Shown in pieces: positions 40,332 through 50,624 of a stretch of 64,000 bases of DNA. The DNA lies in assembly GCA_905147135.1 (NCBI GenBank), contig LR990042.1, forward strand, positions 16,111,545 through 16,175,544, read 5' to 3'. The DNA is from Blastobasis lacticolella (taxonomy: Eukaryota; Arthropoda; Insecta; Lepidoptera; Blastobasidae). Position 1 is the first letter of the stretch; each line of letters begins with the position of its first letter. The position numbers were made by a program, and so were the translations under genes. A model generated the notes under the pieces. It searched no databases. It worked only from the letters and a program-made list of their open reading frames with translations, and was not told where the DNA came from.

Positions 40332-42140
40332 TTACTGCCTAGGTGCGTTCCTGGCGTTGTATTCGAGGGAGCGAAGGATAGCCTCGGGTACGGGAGGGGC
40401 AGTCGGGATGGCATCACCCTGTAAATAGAACAAAAATACATTTTAAACCTCGAAACAAAATAGCCAAATAATCGAAAATAATCTTTCCGGTAAAATTACT
40501 ATTTTGAATACACTATTTCTGCTTGTTATACCGCTTGTGATCGCCTACACTATGCTAAAGTTGGTTGGTCCATTTAACCTTAGACATGTCGCTGATCATC
40601 ATCATAAATTTTAAGATATGAGCGCCACATTATTTACTACTCATAAGGATGAAAACATATATTTTATTAATCGTTCTTGGTTAAAACACGCAGACAACAG
40701 TGAAGTTAGGCGATACTGTTTCTAGAAAAGCAGGCTCTATCGTCAATTACCGCCAGCTGAGATAGCAGTAAAAGTACTGCCTGCTTCATTCGAATTAGCC
40801 AATAAGAAGAAGTCTAGAGTCCAGCAGTAAGCAGTTACGGGCTGTGATGATTTTTTGTTGGCTCTTAAGCCACGACTACCCACTACACAAAGTATGGTAA
40901 CCACATTGTGTTTGGTGGTGATCGAGCCAAAGCGGTTCGTGTCTACGACTTTATTGATGAAACGTATACCCTGGTATGTGAGAAGTAAAAGAATTGATGT
41001 CGAAATGTCATACCTGAGGCTGGTAGCCGTTCTCGTCAGCAACGTAGGAGATGGATACGGGCACGCCGTCAGCTCCGGTGTAGGAGAAGGCGCCCGTCAT
41101 TACGACGGCCACCGCGGGGGGGTTGCCGCCGAAGTCGCGGGGGGTTCCTTGCGCTTGCGCAGCGATGCCATTGTCGGTCTCGAAACTGATGACAGATAAT
41201 AGAAGAATCAGTTATCAGGATAGCCCAAAGACATCCGCAATAACAGGGGGGTCACTAATGCGTTAATTTATTACCTACGACTAGTACGCAATACCAACGT
41301 TCGCAATACTTCGTTAGGTATATTGTGTACACTTTTTCCGGACAGTAATTAAACCTGACAAGTATAGTTGGCTCCGATGCAAGTTCGGTCACTGCCATAT
41401 CCTGATCGTTGTTTTGTATATATATTTTTCTTTTATGCTGTATTCTATTCAGGTATAACTTTTTTATATACTAGCTGTTCCGTATATGCTAGTTCCATAT
41501 GTTCTGTGTTCAAGTTGCGATAAAATAATCAGATTTAAATTTCAATTTATTTTCCATTCCATTTCTTGAGCTCGACAAAATATTGGCCATACTTACGAAT
41601 ACGTAAACGAGCCATCGGGGAGGATGTCGCTGTCCAGGCGCACGATGTTGGCCTGAGCGTCGTTGGTGGAGACCCTAGAAACTGCCGGACGGGGCGGAGG
41701 GGCCACGGGCACAGGGAACGTCTTCTGAGGACGGTAAGGTCCAAACTGCGCTGCCGAGACAGCCATGACGGCGGCGAAGATAATCTGGGAATAAAGGGAA
41801 GTTGTTAGATTTTGTTATGGAGCCTTCACAGGACCTCTTTCCTGACACAGGTCAGGAAAGAGGTCCCGCGGAAGGCCCTTAAGCGATGCATTGACATCGC
41901 CGAGTCGAATACGAGAGCCAACGGCTTACGACGCGAGGATGCCCAAGACCAGGCAGAAAAGAGGAAAATGAGCAGGAAAGTGTACCCTGGCAGAAGCCGG
42001 GACTGACCGCTCGGTTGATGAGGATGTTGGTTTTTGCTATTGTAATTTTTTGATCGCTGTATTTTGGCTTTTTGGAAACATTTATTCTTCATTTCAATAT
42101 CTTTAATATAAATGATTGGGACACTCACCACACACTTCAT
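40332..42140 (-). CDS. Gene 3: RR-1 cuticular protein, complete, 4 exons, 152 aa
   Basis: Chitin-binding cuticle protein, secreted. Exons: 42129-42140 (MKCV), 41597-41784, 41014-41185 and 40332-40418; phases 0, 2, 0 agree. The signal peptide (residues 1-16, MKCVIIFAAVMAVSAA) is followed by a Pro-rich linker. The RR-1 domain is about residues 57-124: LPDGSFTYSFETDNGI, then GAFSY and ISYVADENGYQPQ. The C-terminal exon (residues 125-152) begins GDAIPTAPPVPEAI and ends APRQ, TAA. A poly(A) signal AATAAA lies at 40237-40242. Intron 1 contains a LINE tail and a perfect hairpin; intron 2 contains a short LINE 3' fragment. This is the closest paralogue of gene 2 in the window. Confidence 0.95.
41831..41866. 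repeat. Perfect 16-bp hairpin, 4-nt loop, in intron 1 of gene 3
   Basis: GGACCTCTTTCCTGAC (41831-41846), loop ACAG, and GTCAGGAAAGAGGTCC (41851-41866). The right arm continues into a LINE tail (CCGCGGAAGGCCCTTAAGCG...), so the hairpin marks the 5' edge of that insertion. Confidence 0.85.
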
Positions 42141-42194
42141 GGTAACTAGAGTAAATCTGCAATAAAACTGATGCATTAGGAAGGCAACTTTTAT

Positions 42195-42202
42195 CTTTTA
42201 TA
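42195..42202 (-). promoter_or_regulatory. TATA box of gene 3
   Basis: The minus strand reads GGTATAAAAG, with an arthropod-type initiator TCAGT (42167-42171) about 30 nt downstream and the ATG about 30 nt after that. TATA, initiator and start codon are all at canonical spacing. Confidence 0.85.
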
Positions 42203-43339
42203 CCAATATTTAGAGCTAATTTACGCAACACGACATTGGTATTAGCATTTGTTTAGTCATTAATGAAGATGTGACATTTAAGAAACCTATTAAATATTAG
42301 ACGAAATGATTCGCTGGGTGAACATGTCGGACCAGCGTGAATGAATAATGACATAGCCTCTGCCGTTTGCAAAAAATCCACACCCATCCGCTACAAAGGT
42401 GAGTTCAGTATGCATATAATATGTAAGTACTAACCGCAATATTAAATCAGATTTCTTAAATATAGATAATGCGTTTAGTTTCTTTTATTATAATTTTATG
42501 TATTTATCATAAAGATAACACAAAAGTAAAAAACCCAACTAAAATTTCTACTAGAAAAGAAATTGTCCCAGAATCACAGAACGTGAATAGGTTTAGGAAC
42601 TTTACTTACTGGCTGCTGCCGTTGTATTGTAGTGTAATTAACCCTGAAAAGGCACCATCAAGTTTGTTGACCCCAAACGAAAAGTCCCCAAGTCGAAAGT
42701 GCATGCTTTAAAGAACCAATAATATTTAATTTTCCAGAACAAATACCATTCATTACTCTATATTCAAGTGGAGAACAAAAATTAAAATAGCGGACCTTGG
42801 CATAGGCCAGGCCTGGACTGACTGCTATGATAATGATGATGACAATTATTCATTATCATCATCAACAAATTGTAGACCACTGCTGGACATCTGCCTTTCA
42901 TTACTCATAAGGGTAGGCACAATCAGGGTACAATACAGTTATATTTTGATATCATCTTAACCCGGGGTAATAATTATCCCATTATACATAGCTCCCTTTT
43001 TTAATAAACGGGGATATATTTATATTTTATTTTTATTCTGTTTGTTTGTACTTTGACTTTTATATAAAGAGTGATACTTGTTATAAAACATGTATTTATT
43101 AATATTTAGTCCACATAAACAAAAGAGACCCAAAAACATAACATTTTTCTTTGTAATCTTAAAAACTATTATTATTTTTCTTTGGAAACATGCAAAATGA
43201 AATCAGATCGTATAACAAAACTCTCTTGATATGCTCTTACAAACTATGTAAAGTAAATTTAACTTTCATGATAAAAAGTCTTGTGGTAAATAAAGATGAA
43301 AAATCACAAAAAATCACATCTCAAAAACGAAGAGTTTTT

Positions 43340-44110
43340 GTACTTAAAATTAATAGTATTTATTTTTAACACTTTATTGTACATTAAAGCAGAACGTAAA
43401 ATTACAGATTAAAACAGTATAGGTACAAGGGCGGCCTTATCGCTGAGAGCGATCTCTTCCAGGCAACCATTTAAACATAAACTGATCAAAAATATTAACA
43501 TTTTAGGCAATGTACAATATACAATACTAACATAAACAATAGCAACTACTTAGATACATATCCAACAACATAAACAATACATAACAAATAACTTAATAAT
43601 ACAATCAATAACAATCTATTCCATATCTAGACTCAGACGAAGGACCTCATTTTTGTAAGTCTAGGAGATGTTGCTTCGATCTCCCCCGGAATACACCAGG
43701 TGTATCAGAACACCTCACCTCACGAGGCAGAGCATTCCACAGACGCACCGACTGGACAGTAAATGATTTGCCGTAGAACCTCGTAGCATGACTGGGCATC
43801 ACCAACGTTCGATCACGCGAAGAACGGAGGGATCGACTTTGTACGTCAGAGTACTGGAAGCGCTCGCTGAGGTATCGTGGCGAATAGCTGTCAAATAGTA
43901 CACAATACAGAAGCGAGAGTACATGACTATTCCGGCGCTGACGGATGGGAAGCCACCCAAGCCGGGCACGGAACTCTGACACATGATCGAACTTACGAAG
44001 GCCGAAAATAAACTTTATACAAAAAAATTGTAGACGCTCCAGCTTATGAAGTTGTTCCTCAGACAGATCAGTGAAGCATGTGTCAGCGTAGTCCAGTATC
44101 GGTAGTAATA
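43340..44110 (-). mobile_element. Non-LTR retrotransposon C-terminus and 3' UTR
   Basis: The minus strand reads LDYADTCFTDLSEEQLHKLE, FGLRKFDHVSEFRARLGWLP, HATRFYGKSFTVQSVRLWNALP and stops at 43647. A 3' UTR with GGTTGCCTGGAAGAGATCGC and AATAAAGTG follows. 5' truncated. Confidence 0.85.
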
Positions 44111-44745
44111 AGTACTAATTAATTTTCTTTTTCTTTTTGGCAACTAATGCCACAAATAGGTAGGTACTCTTCTAAATTTTATTGCTGTTAAACTGTATGG
44201 AAATAAATAAAATAAAATAAATAAATATATCTTTTTACGGCACATTTCACAAGCTGTCTTTGTTTTTCGGGCTTTCCTCCAGTTGTAATCTTTACATTGA
44301 GACACGCATAGATATGGTCAAGACCTTTTTTATTTTTCTTCTAACCCTAAAAAATGATTTTATTTTATAAAAAACAATAAAAACCTGTGTGTGTGTGTGG
44401 GCTGTGGAAAATTAAAAACCTGAAATCTGTAGTGTGGTGTCATATAAATCTACTCTCTCTATTGATACATCCGCTAATGAATTTTCTCCCAATAGCGTTG
44501 GTAATTATGGCTCTTCCTCTTCATCATACTGCAGGGGAATGTCAGGAACATCATCAGAATTCGCTTCCTGCTCAGTATCACTGTCTGGGTTACAGGGTTA
44601 CCTCAAGGTCCTCAGTTTACTATAGAATTGCAGCCTCACCATCTTTTTGTACCAATATTTATTCTAGAGTACTTTCACACATAGGTAAATTAATGGTAAT
44701 GAAAAGCGAAAACTAAGAAAACATAAAAAAGTAGTTACATAAACG

Positions 44746-44947
44746 GTCGCTACCGGGTCTTTTTCGCCCATTCTCACTTCAAATATCCACAGCGGCCCAG
44801 CGAGTGGCGCCAACTGACAGCCATACAGGGAGTGCATCTCTTGTTTCTATGCAGAAAGGTACCTAAAGCGACACGTTGCTGAATTACGCAGAAAAAGAGA
44901 TATACGTGCTTTTAGTACCTCTGTGGTATTTTTTACCCGGTAGCGAC
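44746..44947. mobile_element. MITE with perfect 13-bp terminal inverted repeats
   Basis: GTCGCTACCGGGT (44746-44758) and ACCCGGTAGCGAC (44935-44947) are exact complements; about 200 bp in all, with no open frame. Confidence 0.75.
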
Positions 44948-45094
44948 GAACGCCGGGTTAAAGTTATGCTACAGGGAACGCACTAACGTTTGTTTTTATT
45001 TGTTTTATATCTGATGCATATTAATACAAGTTCACGCAAGTGTATTAACCTCTACCATGACCCTTGCAATGTTACGTGAATATATATATATTTA

Positions 45095-45701
45095 TAAATA
45101 CATAAAAATTAATTGCTGTGCGTTAGTCTCGCTAAAACTCGTAAACGGGTGAACCGACTTGAATAATTCTTTTTGTTTTGTTTGCTATAATACAGGGATG
45201 GTTTAAACGCAAAGAAAAATAGGTTAGGTCCCCTACCTAGAGTAGGTGTAGGATTAGTGTAAGGTTAGAGGCATAGTGGTGGTGTTTAGCGGGTATGACT
45301 ATCATTTTCAATAACAGCCGAGTCCCACATAACCTTCTACGTTTAGATATCCGTAAATAAACCCACGTAGAAAAAAGTGTAATGTAAGTGCAGGGTAGGC
45401 GTAGAGTAGGTGCAGGTGTAAGGTAAGGGGCAACGTAGTTGGTTTTAGTGGGTAGAGCTGCCCTTTTAATTACAGGCGAGTCCCATATAATCTTCTTCGT
45501 TTACTTATAAATTAGTAAATATAAAAGTTCACTTATAAAGAAAAGTGTAAGGTAAGTGTAGGATAGGGTATGGGTAGGAGTAGGGAAGGCGTAGGGTAAT
45601 TGTAAGGTTGGTGTAGGGTAGGGTTGGTGTAGGGTAGGTGTAGGGTAAGGTAGGGCAGGGGTAGAACATCACGTGAAGGAAGTCGCGCCGGGCCCACTAA
45701 T
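45095..45701 (+). mobile_element. Non-autonomous Helitron with repeated GTAGG arrays
   Basis: Three internal units (about 45180-45320, 45365-45480, 45530-45665) each carry a degenerate GTGTAGGGTAGGTGTAGG array plus a GAGTCCCA.ATAA block. It ends GTCGCGCCGGGCCCACTAAT. Confidence 0.65.
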
Positions 45702-46689
45702 TATGTAATAAACCCGCAATTTCGTCTCATTACAAACCTTTTATTACCTTCCAATCATGTTATGCATTTCTTTTGCGATTTGATGTCGATCAGATTTCTT
45801 ATAAGTGAAATATATAAGGATTTATGTGTAATATTGACTAAGATTTCAATAGTATTAATAAACAAATGTTCTTGTGATAGGTATAAATGACACAGACATG
45901 CTGTCAACAGAAACAGAACTTATCCTGTCTCCACCTCAATGGACCCAAGCCAACCTCATCTACTCGTTGCTGACAGACATCCGAGGTTCTGGCAAATCGG
46001 GTCATCCCTAATGGGTCGTCTTCGCGCTATCGTTATTCGTGTTCTATACCCGTGCGAGGGGTCAGATGGTAGTCGTAGGTTAAAGCCAAAAAAGTATAAT
46101 ACCTATAAGAAATTAAAGTATTGGCCGTCGTCGCGTGATACCGAAAACCAGCCGAAATAGAGGAGGAATAGTATTTTGGAAGTCTTGAGTAGTGGGATGA
46201 GTTAAACTCAGTAGACAAGTGTAGAATAAGTATATTTACAGAAAATGTGCCTAACTACATTTACATATACGTACTACCTAAACATGTGTGACTAATCTAG
46301 TGTATTGATATTTACATTGACCAATAGGAAAGCCCGCCGCGAGATAGCGCTGGAGGCGCAGAACGGCGGACGCCCATTTGGCCGGCGCATCGAGGGACAG
46401 CACATCAGAGGAAGCTCGGCGCGTACGGTGGCGACTACAGCGGCGGCGAACTCCGGTGGTCTTCTGAAGCTACGCTGGGACTCCGTGGCGTGAAGAACAA
46501 TGCAAGACAAGTCGTTCTTTTCAGAACGCAATCCTGAGTTTCATGACCCAATACGCTCTCTGTGAGCGTACTTGGCATTCGTTCTATTTATTGTAGAACA
46601 CGAGTTTCATCGACTTTTATACGAATATATTAGGTAGCCACAGTATAAAACCAGGGTCCTGGCCGAAACCGGGATTAACCACTAGTACT

Positions 46690-46962
46690 TTTTAAGTTGG
46701 CTGTGTGGTGTCCGTCAGAGTAGAATAGCACCAACCCCTTACACTTGTGGGTGTCGTACAGGGCGACTAATGTTTCTGAGGCAAAATGTCTAGAGTCTCC
46801 GTAGGCTGGAAAATGGGCAGCAGCGTTATCCATTGTTATATTTACATCACTGCGATCTCCAACCCGCCTGCCAAGCGTGGAGATTATGGCAATAACCTTC
46901 CCTTTCATGGGAGAGGCCTTAAGTCCTGCAGTGGACTGTTATGGGTTGTGATGATGATGACT
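46690..46962 (-). repeat. Family C repeat copy
   Basis: Inverted relative to the copies at 15.2 and 32.1 kb; ends GGGTTGTGATGATGATG. Confidence 0.8.
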
Positions 46963-47948
46963 TTTTAAAGTATAGATGTTTGCGAACTTTTCTACCCCGA
47001 TTTCTAGCCCCACGGAATCCAAAATTTTTAGTTTGTCAGCTTTAAACTTTCTCATACTTTGAGGATCCGAATATGACCAAAATTCGGAGCTTTCATTGAT
47101 TACCCAGCTTTTAAGAACCGAACTGTCCAAAGTTTCAATCTCGCCTCGTTCTATAATAGTTCAACTTACTTACAACTTTGACACAGATGCCATAAATTCG
47201 AAACTTGTTGCGCTCATTCTTTAAATTAATATGATCATCCCAGGGACTTTAAAGAGCTTGCTGCGTACTGCATCATTCTAACAATGCTGCTCGTACGGTC
47301 GTTGCCTTTGGTCAATGGCCCACCCAGCCCAACAGTCACTTTCGAATCATCGATTTTGCCAAATGTTAAAAAAGTTGGGCAGCCTTGCTTGTAAACAAAG
47401 TCATCTTGGCAATGCTGTCCCGGTTGTGCTCTCGCGCACGAGGGCCCGGTTGTGCGATCGCTTCCTGGAAATGCAGAGGAGATTCAAGTGCAGCAGTGGA
47501 CACCCTCCACCAACCCATACTCCTGCCCACCTCTCGGTATACGGAGCGAAACACTGGAGATGCGCACAGTACTTGCTGGCGGCTCTTTCCACATCGCGCA
47601 ATTTCTTGGCTCCCTACAAATTATCTCTATGTCCCTGCGATATCCTGTAGTGAACGGTTGTGGGCTGTTGATGCAAATGTACCTAAGTGCCGTCAAAATC
47701 GAGGTATTTACCCCAATGTTTACCGAGGAATGATACATACGGCTGATTAAAATACTTGTAGTTAAAGCACAGGTAAAAGCTTATACTGAGGCAGCCTTAG
47801 CCATAAAATCTCTCAGGTAAAGATATAAAACCAAACTTAGATGCATTTATTGTGAAAAAAGGATGCCAAAGTCATTTTATGTTTCGAGGAATTACTCTGA
47901 GAAACGTTGGCCTTGCCACTAAGCGGATTACTTTGGGATGAGCCCAAT

Positions 47949-48626
47949 CTATCTACACTAATATTATAAAGAGGAAAAATTTGTACCTATTTTTGTATGT
48001 TTGTATGTTTGTAATGAATAGGCTCAAAAAGTACTGGGCCGATTTAAAAAATTCTTTCACCAATAGAATGCTACATTCTTCCAATTTGACATAGGCTACA
48101 TATCATTTTGAAAAAAATTAGAGATCCTTGGTAAAATTTGAACAATGTAACCGAAGGTGTAGAAAAATGAGTCTTAAAATGTCTTTCGTCGAATGCGCTG
48201 CCGAAACTATTAGCGATAGAACAAAATAATGTACAACAATATTGAAGAACATCATAACGTCTACAAAAAACTCCGCGGTAGCATATGTCCAACTATTGTA
48301 GTTATGTCACTACAACAACTTTTTTCATTTTAAACATTAATGAAAATGCTAACCAAATTCAAACCATGCTATTTATGTGTTTATATTAATCCTTATCCAA
48401 ATAAATTATTTTATGGTCAAGACCATTTAACTACCTATAAAATAGTTTTTAAATTATTTAAATTGAACTTTCCATTCAAAAGATATTACGAATTAAAAAA
48501 TTCAAACAGTAAACAAAACCGCCATAGCGCCGTGGCCGTTGTTTGCGATGCAGTCTGAAAAGCGCGCCGGGCATCGCGGCGGGCGGGGTGGAGGGGGCAC
48601 TGAAATACAGGAGTGGGGCGTGCACG
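47949..48626 (+). mobile_element. Helitron-like element, copy 1 of a tandem run
   Basis: Starts TCTATCTACACTAATATTATA; shares blocks AGAGGAAAAATTTGTA, GAATAGGCTC, AAAAAATTCTTTCACC, TGACATAGGCTA and AACTATTAG.GATAGAACAA with the next element. Diverged and without an intact 3' end. Confidence 0.65.
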
Positions 48627-49333
48627 TCTATACTAATATTATAAAGAGGAAATGTTTGATTTTTTGTTTGTTTGTTTGTTTGTTTGTTTGTTTGTATTGA
48701 ATAGGCTTCGAAACTACTGGACCGATTTCAAAAATTCTTTCACCGTTGGGAAGCTACACTATCCCCGGGTGACATAGGCTATATTATATTTTCTAAAAAA
48801 TTACGGATCATTAATAAAACTCCAATAATGTAACCCAAGGTGTAAAAAAAATACCCAAAAAATTCCTTACATCGCGTGTGCTGCGAAAACTATTGATGAT
48901 AGAACAAAATAATGTACTACGACTTTGCAGAACACATCATTATCTACAAAAAGTGTCGGGACAGTATATGTCTAACTATTATAGTTATGTCACAACAAGT
49001 GTTCTTTTATTTTCAAAATTTAATTGAAATGCCGCCGCTTAAAATCGCTCTTTATTTGTACATTGGTATTAATCCTTATCAAAATAAATTACTTCATATT
49101 CACGACTGCTTCAATACCTTTATATAACAATTCAGACATTCCATTCGAAAGATATCACGAGTTTAAAAATGTGAATATTAGAAAAAAGACGTGTGTTCGC
49201 CGCTCAGTCCGCTCGGCTATCTAGGCAGCACGGGGTACGGGAGGAGAGTCGTGTGCGGAATCGAATAATTTTCGCTTGAAAGTAACCCGTGTACCCGTAG
49301 TGGTACCCGTGCGAAGCCGGGGCGGATCGCTAG
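48627..49333 (+). mobile_element. Non-autonomous Helitron, copy 2 (best preserved)
   Basis: 5' TCTATACTAATATTATAAAG, a (GTTT)n run at 48664-48693, and 3' GCGAAGCCGGGGCGGATCGC followed by TAG then T, i.e. a canonical ...CTAG|T end. No Rep/helicase coding region. Confidence 0.78.
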
Positions 49334-49660
49334 TACTATAATATTTTAAAGAAAAAATATTTGTATTTTTGGTTAAACTCAAAAACTACCAAACCTTTTT
49401 CACCTATAGTAAGGTATATTATCAGCGAGCAATATATGCATATAGTTATATTGGGTATACAGTTTTAACTTCATATTAATTAGATATCTCTATGAAAATT
49501 CAATAAAATAACCCGAGGTATCAAAATGTCGCATGTTCGCGCATAATTTCTGAGCGGCTACACCTATTAAGCTATCTCTTTTTTTGTTGGATTTGTAATT
49601 ATTAGGACAAGGTTTCTGTGTGGGTGGGTGTATGTAGGTGTAGTGTAGGGTAGGTGAAGG
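49334..49660 (+). mobile_element. Degenerate Helitron-like copy 3
   Basis: Begins directly at the end of copy 2 with TACTATAATATTTTAAAGAA, similar to the 5' end of copies 1 and 2. A short GTAGGTGTAGTGTAGGGTAG array lies near 49630. Confidence 0.5.
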
Positions 49661-50365
49661 CCCGGCGGATGAAATCGTTGAAGTCCGCGTGCCGAGTCAT
49701 TATAGTCAAGATGATCTACAAGGTGGCCACAATGATATCAGACATCATCATACACCGGTGTGGAGGTGCATAAATGTGATACGATCAAGTAGTGTGCCAA
49801 TAGCCAGAGACCCAACTCTCATTCACCAGCAACCAGCAGACGGCTATGGCCCGAAGAGTTGGTTGATGCGTTTAAAAGTCCCATAGGTGCTGCGAACAGG
49901 TATGTGTCGTGAACTAGGCCTCGGGGCAAGCCAAGCATTTTTGACCTCGGTGAAATATGCGATAACAAAAGTCCCTAGTTTTGTTTTTCCAAATAAACAA
50001 ACTTAGTCCCGTTTGGCCATGAACTAGTTAGATGATGAGTAAAATAATTTCTGTTGGACATACTAGGTAGACTATTAAGTTAGGAGACCGAATTTAAGCA
50101 TTTAGGAAGAACCGAATCAAGCACCCATACAAGTTTTGCCTAATTTGGGCTATATGGCGCTGTATTTTAGGATGATCCCTCTCAGTAGGTACAGTCGGCT
50201 GCATAGTGACATTAAATGTTTAAGGGGTTCGTTCACTATGCAGGTGATTGTACATACGGAGTCACCTAGGGGCCACAGCCAAGTGATTAAATAATATGTA
50301 CTTACTAAATATTACTTAGATACGGAGTCCTGTCCTGGAGTTGGTGGTTTTTATTAAGCTTATAG

Positions 50366-50425
50366 TATTGTTCGGGGAAGGGTTGATACGGCCATTCCTT
50401 CAGTGTTGATTCCGTTCTCGTATTC
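50366..50425 (-). pseudogene. Degenerate RR-1 exon fragment related to gene 4
   Basis: The minus strand encodes YENGINTEG and then continues with nucleotides that match gene 4's ENGINAEETGRIDPSPNN segment (shared GGCCGTATC.ACCCTTC core) but in a shifted frame after a single-base loss. No flanking RR sequence, splice sites or other exons were found nearby. It sits about 200 nt past the end of gene 4, so a decayed tandem duplicate is the simplest reading. The similarity was seen by eye at nucleotide level. Confidence 0.75.
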
Positions 50426-50514
50426 ATCGGGATAAAAAAGTTAGTTACATGGCGCAACATACCTAATAGGAATCAAATTTTTAAGAGAAACACGCGGGTT
50501 GGTGAGGTAAATTT

Positions 50515-50520
50515 TTTATT
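50515..50520 (-). terminator. Poly(A) signal of gene 4
   Basis: AATAAA on the minus strand, about 105 nt past the TAG stop. Confidence 0.55.
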
Positions 50521-50624
50521 TCGCATTTATCTATTCGATCATTTTTATCACAAGAATATTTATCTAATTACGATTTTGGATTCTGACGGCATGTAGGTAC
50601 TTAAAATTCTAATTAGGTTACGGT

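Larger units (their letters stand above)
44950..47948. other. Gene-free stretch with GTAGG Helitron and family C
   Basis: Besides the listed elements it has a GC-rich open frame at 46305-46493 (GRPFGRRIEGQHIRGSS...) with no family I recognise, and a GC-rich block at 47430-47650 open in several frames. Neither shows splice sites tying it to a gene. Confidence 0.45.

Noticed and set aside
48664..48693. CRISPR-like or regulatory repeat
   Set aside because: It is a simple (GTTT)n run inside a Helitron; no spacer structure anywhere in the window.
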